Origin: Candidatus Dactylopiibacterium carminicum
Lineage (GTDB): Bacteria; Pseudomonadota; Gammaproteobacteria; Burkholderiales; Rhodocyclaceae
NCBI RefSeq assembly: GCF_014736495.1
Contig: NZ_MDUX01000015.1
Span: forward strand, 1 to 61,169
Reading direction: 5' to 3'
DNA: 61,169 nt
In this document: piece after piece, positions 56,925 through 61,169 of the stretch
How positions within the stretch are numbered: the stretch's first letter is position 1
How the letters are laid out: every line of letters starts with the position of its first letter
Position numbers and translations under genes: made by a program
The notes under the pieces: generated by a model
The model's database searches: none
Told to the model about the DNA's origin: nothing
Seen by the model: only the letters and a program-made list of their open reading frames with translations

Positions 56925-58154
56925 TCAGAAACGGTAGAACGCACTCAGTGTCACTTGGCGGTCAATGAAATCATAGGTGTTCTGATTGGAGTCGCGTTTT
57001 TCGTAACGCAAGCCGAGATTCAAGGAGAGGTCCGGCGTCACGGCATGTTTGGCCGCCATACGCAGCACCTGGATGCGATCCGTACGGTCGGAGTTGTCAT
57101 TGACCACGTTGCCTGACGAAAGCGCCTGATAACCATCGAATTTGCGATGGCGATAAGCGACCTCGCCAGATAGCTCAAGTTTCGCCGTGGCCTGCCAGCT
57201 CGGGCTGACGGACAGGCCGGTCGTTTTTGCGTACGAGCCCCAGCCGTCTCCGACGGAACCGACATCGCGCGCCAGACGCGTCTCGATGGTGGTTGCCCCG
57301 GTTGGCTTGAACCGATAGGCCACATAGCCGGCAAGACCTGTGAAATCCAGGTAGTCCAGATTCTCATGGCGACTGCGGACCAGGGAAATGCCTGAATCCA
57401 GCGTTGAGCGGCCTGATGCGACCCAACGGCTGTTCAGGCGCAGCTCGTCCTGGTTGTAGCTGTAGTCGTTGCTGCCACTACGGTTGAAGTAGTCGTAGAC
57501 ACTGCGCCGGTAACGCAGCTCGACATAGTTGCCGGTACGCGGCGCATACCGGACGCCAGCGTCATAAGCATCAACTCTCGATTCGCCGGAGCGGAACTCC
57601 TCAAGGCTATTACGGTTCTCCGCCTGAGTCACACTGGCCACTCCCAACCAGTCACCAGCTATACGCAACAGTACGTCGCCACCATAGGTTTCTGTAGTGA
57701 GCATGTTCCGCCCGGACCAGGTGATGCTTTCGTCGAAATTGCTCATGGCGCGGGAGCGTCGGTAGAAAGCCCCGGCCTCGCTGGCTGTGCCGAAACCCAT
57801 CCGCCAAGCCAGGAAACCCTGATAGGACTGGTGATCGAGTCTCGTGAATTCCTGGTATTTGGCCTGGGTGGCCCCCAGATCACCATAGACGCGCTGACGG
57901 CCGAAACTCTTGTTCATCTCGCCACGTACCGTGGTGTACGAGATCAGGTCATCCTGCTGGGAATATCCCTGGGGCAGGCTCTCATCCGGGATCCGGAAGA
58001 CGTTGTCGTCATAGGAAAAACTCTGCCCGATATTCAAGCCGAACACGTCACCCTCCGAGGCAGCCAGCGTCGAAGGGGCATGAATGGCAAGCATGAGGGC
58101 CAGGAACAAGGCCGGGCGGATGGCTTGCGGCGCGGGGGAGGCTGAGGGGTTCAT
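56925..58154 (-). CDS. epsL: EpsL-type outer-membrane beta-barrel protein (exosortase/PEP-CTERM-associated polysaccharide system)
   Basis: 409 residues. A signal peptide (cleavage after TLAA) precedes alternating polar/aromatic strands throughout and a terminal Phe (LSAFYRF), the signature of an outer-membrane barrel. The N-terminal NIGQSFSYDDNVFRIPDES matches the EpsL family found beside exosortase B and exopolysaccharide genes. ATG at 58154 starts the signal peptide; the frame upstream is not coding. It is divergent from the priming glycosyltransferase. The EpsL name is by similarity and moderately certain. Confidence 0.75.
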   Translation of the reverse strand: MNPSASPAPQAIRPALFLALMLAIHAPSTLAASEGDVFGLNIGQSFSYDDNVFRIPDESLPQGYSQQDDLISYTTVRGEMNKSFGRQRVYGDLGATQAKYQEFTRLDHQSYQGFLAWRMGFGTASEAGAFYRRSRAMSNFDESITWSGRNMLTTETYGGDVLLRIAGDWLGVASVTQAENRNSLEEFRSGESRVDAYDAGVRYAPRTGNYVELRYRRSVYDYFNRSGSNDYSYNQDELRLNSRWVASGRSTLDSGISLVRSRHENLDYLDFTGLAGYVAYRFKPTGATTIETRLARDVGSVGDGWGSYAKTTGLSVSPSWQATAKLELSGEVAYRHRKFDGYQALSSGNVVNDNSDRTDRIQVLRMAAKHAVTPDLSLNLGLRYEKRDSNQNTYDFIDRQVTLSAFYRF

Positions 58155-58262
58155 AGTGTGGGATCTTCTTCGTAGCGGAGTGGCAGGAAAGGCCGCACGG
58201 GCGACGCCGACCAGCAAGGGAGCCTGAAGAATTGCAGCATCCCGCTCAGGGGGCAGCAAGCA

Positions 58263-58295
58263 ATATCTCACGAAGAGCAAGAAATACCTCACGAA
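58263..58295. promoter_or_regulatory. Two direct repeats in the epsL/epsB divergent region
   Basis: ATATCTCACGAA (58263-58274) and ATACCTCACGAA (58284-58295) match at 11 of 12 bases and start 21 bases apart, two helical turns. This spacing fits a tandem operator controlling one or both divergent genes. No regulator can be named. Confidence 0.45.
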
Positions 58296-58360
58296 TCCGC
58301 GCTGAAAAGGTATGAGGCTGGGGTATTCTCACACCCCTGACTCACTGCTGACCCTGCAAG

Positions 58361-59764
58361 ATGTTGGGCATTCTCGAACGCCAAAAATTCGGTGGTCTTC
58401 TGCGCTCGCGCGTCACCTTGATCAGTGCGATCGAGATGTTTCTCGATCCCTGCGTGATCATGAGCTGCCTGCTTGCCACGGCCCTGTGGTTCGACGAACC
58501 GCTGGGCGCGCAGTACATGATTCTTGCCCTGCTGGCTTTTTCGCTCAGTTTCCCCGGCAACCTGAGCCTCATGGATTCGCAGCGCCGCATCGTGCGCAAG
58601 GGCATCATGAGCTGGGGGCTGGTGATCGGTCTGCTGTTCCTGTTCGGCTATGGGAGCGGGCTGGACCGCTTCTATCCCAACAATGTGCTCTGGAGCTGGG
58701 CGGCGCTGAGTCTAGTCTGCGTGCTGGGCGCGCGCCTGGGGATACGCAGCTGGCTGCCCCGCCTGCTGGCGGATCGCCGACGCAACCCCGCAGTGGTGGT
58801 TGGCGGCAACGCGCTGGGGCAGACCCTGGCCCGGCAATTTGCCAACAGCCCACATCTGGGTGTGGAGGTACTTGGCTTCTTCGATGATCGCAGTGCCGAA
58901 CGCCTGGCCGCGGAAAACGAACACAGCCCCGAATTGCTTGGGCGGCTTGACTCCCTGGCCGATTACGTCAAGCACAATCACATTGAGCAGGTCTACATCG
59001 CGTTGCCCATGGCCAGCCAGCCACGCATTCTCAAGCTGCTGGACGACATGAAGGACACCACGGCCTCCATCTACTTCGTGCCGGATATCTTCGTGACCGA
59101 CCTTATCCAGGGGCGCATGGAGACCGTCAATGGCATCCCGGTGGTTGCTGTCTGCGAAACACCGTTCACCGGTCTCAACGGCGGGCTCAAGCGCGCATCG
59201 GATATCGTCCTGGCTCTCCTCATCCTCGCGCTGATCTGGCCAATCCTGCTGATCTGCGCGCTGTGCGTAAAACTCTCCTCCCCTGGACCGATTATCTTCC
59301 GGCAACGCCGTTACGGCCTCGATGGACGGGAAATCCTGGTCTACAAATTCCGCTCCATGACCGTCTGCGAAGATGGCAGCGTAGTCACCCAAGCTACACG
59401 CAATGATCAGCGCATCACGCGCTTCGGTGCCTTGGCACGCAAGACTTCGCTGGATGAACTGCCCCAGTTCATCAACGTGCTGCAAGGACGCATGAGCATC
59501 GTCGGCCCTCGTCCGCATGCCGTCGCGCACAACGAGCTATACCGCCGGCAGGTCAAAGGCTACATGATCCGCCACAAGGTCAGGCCCGGCATCACTGGCT
59601 GGGCCCAGGTGAATGGCTGCCGTGGAGAGACCGAAACGGTGGACAAGATGGAAAAGCGCATCGAATACGATCTGGAATACCTGCGCAACTGGAGCCTGTC
59701 GCTGGATCTCTGGATCATCGCCAAGACTGTCGGCCTCATGCTGAAGGACAGTAAAGCCTACTGA
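58361..59764 (+). CDS. Undecaprenyl-phosphate sugar phosphotransferase (EpsB/WcaJ-like priming transferase)
   Basis: 467 residues: about four N-terminal membrane helices, a Rossmann-like CoA-binding domain (AVVVGGNALGQTLARQF), a fifth helix near 285-305, and the bacterial sugar transferase domain with FRQRRYGLDGREILVYKFRSM, SLDELPQFINVLQGRMSIVG, GPRPHA and RPGITGWAQVNGCRGE. It loads the first sugar phosphate on undecaprenyl phosphate for exopolysaccharide synthesis. Adjacent epsL supports an exopolysaccharide role. The specific sugar is not clear. Confidence 0.92.
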   Translation: MLGILERQKFGGLLRSRVTLISAIEMFLDPCVIMSCLLATALWFDEPLGAQYMILALLAFSLSFPGNLSLMDSQRRIVRKGIMSWGLVIGLLFLFGYGSGLDRFYPNNVLWSWAALSLVCVLGARLGIRSWLPRLLADRRRNPAVVVGGNALGQTLARQFANSPHLGVEVLGFFDDRSAERLAAENEHSPELLGRLDSLADYVKHNHIEQVYIALPMASQPRILKLLDDMKDTTASIYFVPDIFVTDLIQGRMETVNGIPVVAVCETPFTGLNGGLKRASDIVLALLILALIWPILLICALCVKLSSPGPIIFRQRRYGLDGREILVYKFRSMTVCEDGSVVTQATRNDQRITRFGALARKTSLDELPQFINVLQGRMSIVGPRPHAVAHNELYRRQVKGYMIRHKVRPGITGWAQVNGCRGETETVDKMEKRIEYDLEYLRNWSLSLDLWIIAKTVGLMLKDSKAY

Positions 59765-59835
59765 CGAATATCGCGTAAAAACCGCCGCAAGAGGAAAAAA
59801 CTCAGAAAAATCATGGCCGCGTAATCCGATGTCCC

Positions 59836-59841
59836 TATAAT
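59836..59841 (+). promoter_or_regulatory. -10 element upstream of the FeeM-like gene
   Basis: A perfect TATAAT 64 bases before the GTG start, in the 140-base gap after the glycosyltransferase gene. No strong -35 box. Confidence 0.4.
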
Positions 59842-59904
59842 GAGTAGGCGTTTTGGTGTAGCACGAATGAATTAGCCCTTAGAGGCATTACATCGGAGTC
59901 CACC

Positions 59905-60603
59905 GTGGCCAGGGACAAAGTCTTCCCACCGCCTGCCGGCAGCGCTTATCAGTGCACGCGCATCCAGCGTGCGGATCTGTGCGTGGACCAACATCCTTTG
60001 CTGTTTGAAAGTCTCCGTGAACTGGCGTTGGAAAGCTGCCTAGAAGTCGCTGGCTGCACGCTACGCATCGGGCTGGCAGCATCCACATGGCAACTGCAAC
60101 AGGCGCGTGCCCTGCTGGAGCATTTCCAGCTGGCGCCGGCCAGGGTCTTCGACCCAAACCACGCAGCCCATCCAGAAGATCACGCGGTAGCACTCGCACT
60201 ATCAGTCGGCCCCGTAAGATCGAGTCAGCCCCGAGCCCGCGGCGTCATTGCGCTGCACCGCGACAGCACACACGGATTGCATCTCGACCGTCGCCATCGT
60301 GCCAGTCTCGATCGTTTACGCGCGTGCGGTGCCCGGCTGGCCGAAGTCGAACAATTAGTCTTTGATCGCAGCGCACATCTCACGCCTTTACTGCCGCCCA
60401 TGATTCAGGTGCTGGCCGAATCGGTCAGTACCTGGGGTATCACAGACATCGTTACAGAATGCCCGCGGCAGCATGCTTCCTTCTATTGCACGCAATTCGG
60501 TTTCCGGCGCGTCCGTGATGCAAGTTGCCACAGCAGCCATGTACTGCTGCACCTGCCTGAACTCCGTATCCAGAAATTGCAATCCCTGATGAGAACAAAC
60601 TGA
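59905..60603 (+). CDS. FeeM-like GNAT acyltransferase, exosortase-system associated
   Basis: 232 residues. The C-terminal half follows the GNAT pattern of FeeM-type N-acyl amino acid synthases: VIALHRDSTHGLHLDRRH..., then DIVTECPRQHASFYCTQFGF, where relatives read xNPRHxxFYxxLLGF. Such proteins occur in PEP-CTERM/exosortase gene clusters. GTG at 59905 is used, with CGGAG upstream. The product might be an acylated amino acid signal or cell-envelope lipid. Context (epsL, priming transferase) supports the exosortase link; substrate unknown. Confidence 0.6.
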   Translation: MARDKVFPPPAGSAYQCTRIQRADLCVDQHPLLFESLRELALESCLEVAGCTLRIGLAASTWQLQQARALLEHFQLAPARVFDPNHAAHPEDHAVALALSVGPVRSSQPRARGVIALHRDSTHGLHLDRRHRASLDRLRACGARLAEVEQLVFDRSAHLTPLLPPMIQVLAESVSTWGITDIVTECPRQHASFYCTQFGFRRVRDASCHSSHVLLHLPELRIQKLQSLMRTN

Positions 60604-60605
60604 GC

Positions 60606-61114
60606 ATGTGCCTGGCCGTTATCGCCGGTGCGTCACGGGGGCTGTGCTCAGCCTTGGCTTAACCACTGCCTGCAGCTCGGAACCACGCTCGTTGAATTCT
60701 CGCGCAGCGCGCCGCACCCATGGTCAGTACGATGTGGCCTGAGCAAGCCGCTGGCTGCACAGGCCTGCATCCACGCGACGTTGGCTCCCTTGAGCAATCA
60801 CTCCTGGACTGAAATCCTGGCCTTCAACAAGGCAGCTGTGCTGACTCCCGTAGGACCACTCACGCGTGTCAATGCGGAAGCAGTACTGGAACGCCTGAAT
60901 CTCAACCTGGGCAGCGGTCTGCTGTTCATGCAGACGATACTCAGCACTTTCACCGATATGCCTTGCAGCAAGACACTGGTCAATCTGTCATCCGGTGCGG
61001 CAATGCGAGGGCTGGCGGATTGGTCACTGTGCTGTGCCAACAAGGTTGGGCTGGATGGTGCGGTCCACGCGCTGGCGGTGGAGCAGGAAGCGCTTCCTCA
61101 TCCATTCCGGCTCC
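60606..61114 (+). pseudogene. Short-chain dehydrogenase, broken by a frameshift and the right-hand IS
   Basis: ATG at 60606 gives MCLAVIAGASRGLCSALA and a TAA; one extra base near 60659 shifts to a frame that reads on as HCLQLGTTLVEFSRSAPHP, FNKAAVLTPVGPL, NLSSGAAMRGLADWSLCCANK and the IS begins at 61115. The Rossmann glycine motif, the Asn motif and the catalytic Ser are visible, but the catalytic Tyr of YxxxK is Cys (LCCANK; TGC for TAC), so the gene was inactive before or after insertion. The C-terminus is missing. Confidence 0.8.
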
Positions 61115-61169
61115 TGAATCGCCCCCGGTTCACTAGACACTTCGAAGCCTTAAGCTGGCAACCAAGTGG
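61115..61169. repeat. 55-bp terminal inverted repeat: second copy of the IS end
   Basis: Exact reverse complement of bases 1-55. Its outer end is TGAATCGCCCC at 61115. The IS here points in the opposite direction to the left copy, so both contig ends run into the same (transposase-distal) IS end. Confidence 0.85.

Overview
This window looks like a chromosomal contig from a GC-rich betaproteobacterium, most likely Rhodocyclales-like. The evidence is a phaC-phaB-phaR polyhydroxybutyrate cluster, the rpsF-priB-rpsR-rplI order, DUF2863 and DUF1992 genes, monomeric NADP isocitrate dehydrogenase paired with soluble transhydrogenase, and EpsL/EpsB-type exosortase-associated polysaccharide genes. Most of it is ordinary housekeeping DNA. 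Both ends are the same 55-bp sequence in inverted orientation, which reads as the outer end of an IS3-type insertion sequence; the contig therefore lies between two copies of one IS, and each copy breaks a gene (a tonB-like gene at the left, a short-chain dehydrogenase at the right).

Layout. 0.06-6.7 kb: broken tonB-like gene, sthA head-to-head with icd, dut, a tautomerase and coaBC. 7.1-11.5 kb: cytochrome b561, radC, rpmB-rpmG, aroG, DUF1015. 11.5-22.1 kb: M14 carboxypeptidase, yaaA, a YlqF-type GTPase, nadK-recN, an esterase, a MATE pump, an SDR, DUF2007 and a CNNM/CorC-like protein. 22.4-27.2 kb: OFA-family transporter, pgl-pgi, and an amino-acid-binding protein gene broken by one stop codon. 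27.2-28.3 kb: a lower-GC island with an IS relic whose inverted repeat resembles the contig-end IS. 28.3-33 kb: tRNA-Ser(GGA), an unknown gene behind a Fur-like palindrome, a DinG/YoaA-type helicase, and a frameshifted GspE-family ATPase.

33-43.9 kb: the rplI-rpsR-priB-rpsF cluster, an FAD-linked oxidase, DUF1992, rimO, phaR-phaB-phaC, rluD divergent from bamD, and a LysE-type exporter. 44-51 kb: the most interesting accessory part. A LacI-family repressor lies between an orphan family-5 solute-binding protein and a 605-aa toroid-like protein. Near-identical CG-centred palindromes overlap recognisable sigma70 promoters in front of both target genes, which suggests a small uptake-and-breakdown regulon for an unknown (probably glycan) substrate. 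51-57 kb: an ABC ATPase divergent from tesA, gamma-carbonic anhydrase, dtd, an NlpC/P60 lipoprotein, DUF2863 and glnS. 57-60.6 kb: epsL divergent from a priming glycosyltransferase, then a FeeM-like acyltransferase.

How the genes work together: sthA and icd meet in NADPH supply; pgl and pgi are sugar-phosphate steps; phaC, phaB and phaR store carbon as PHB, with phaB using NADPH. Five genes show damage: tonB-like, the amino-acid-binding protein, the GspE-type ATPase, the terminal SDR, and the IS relic.
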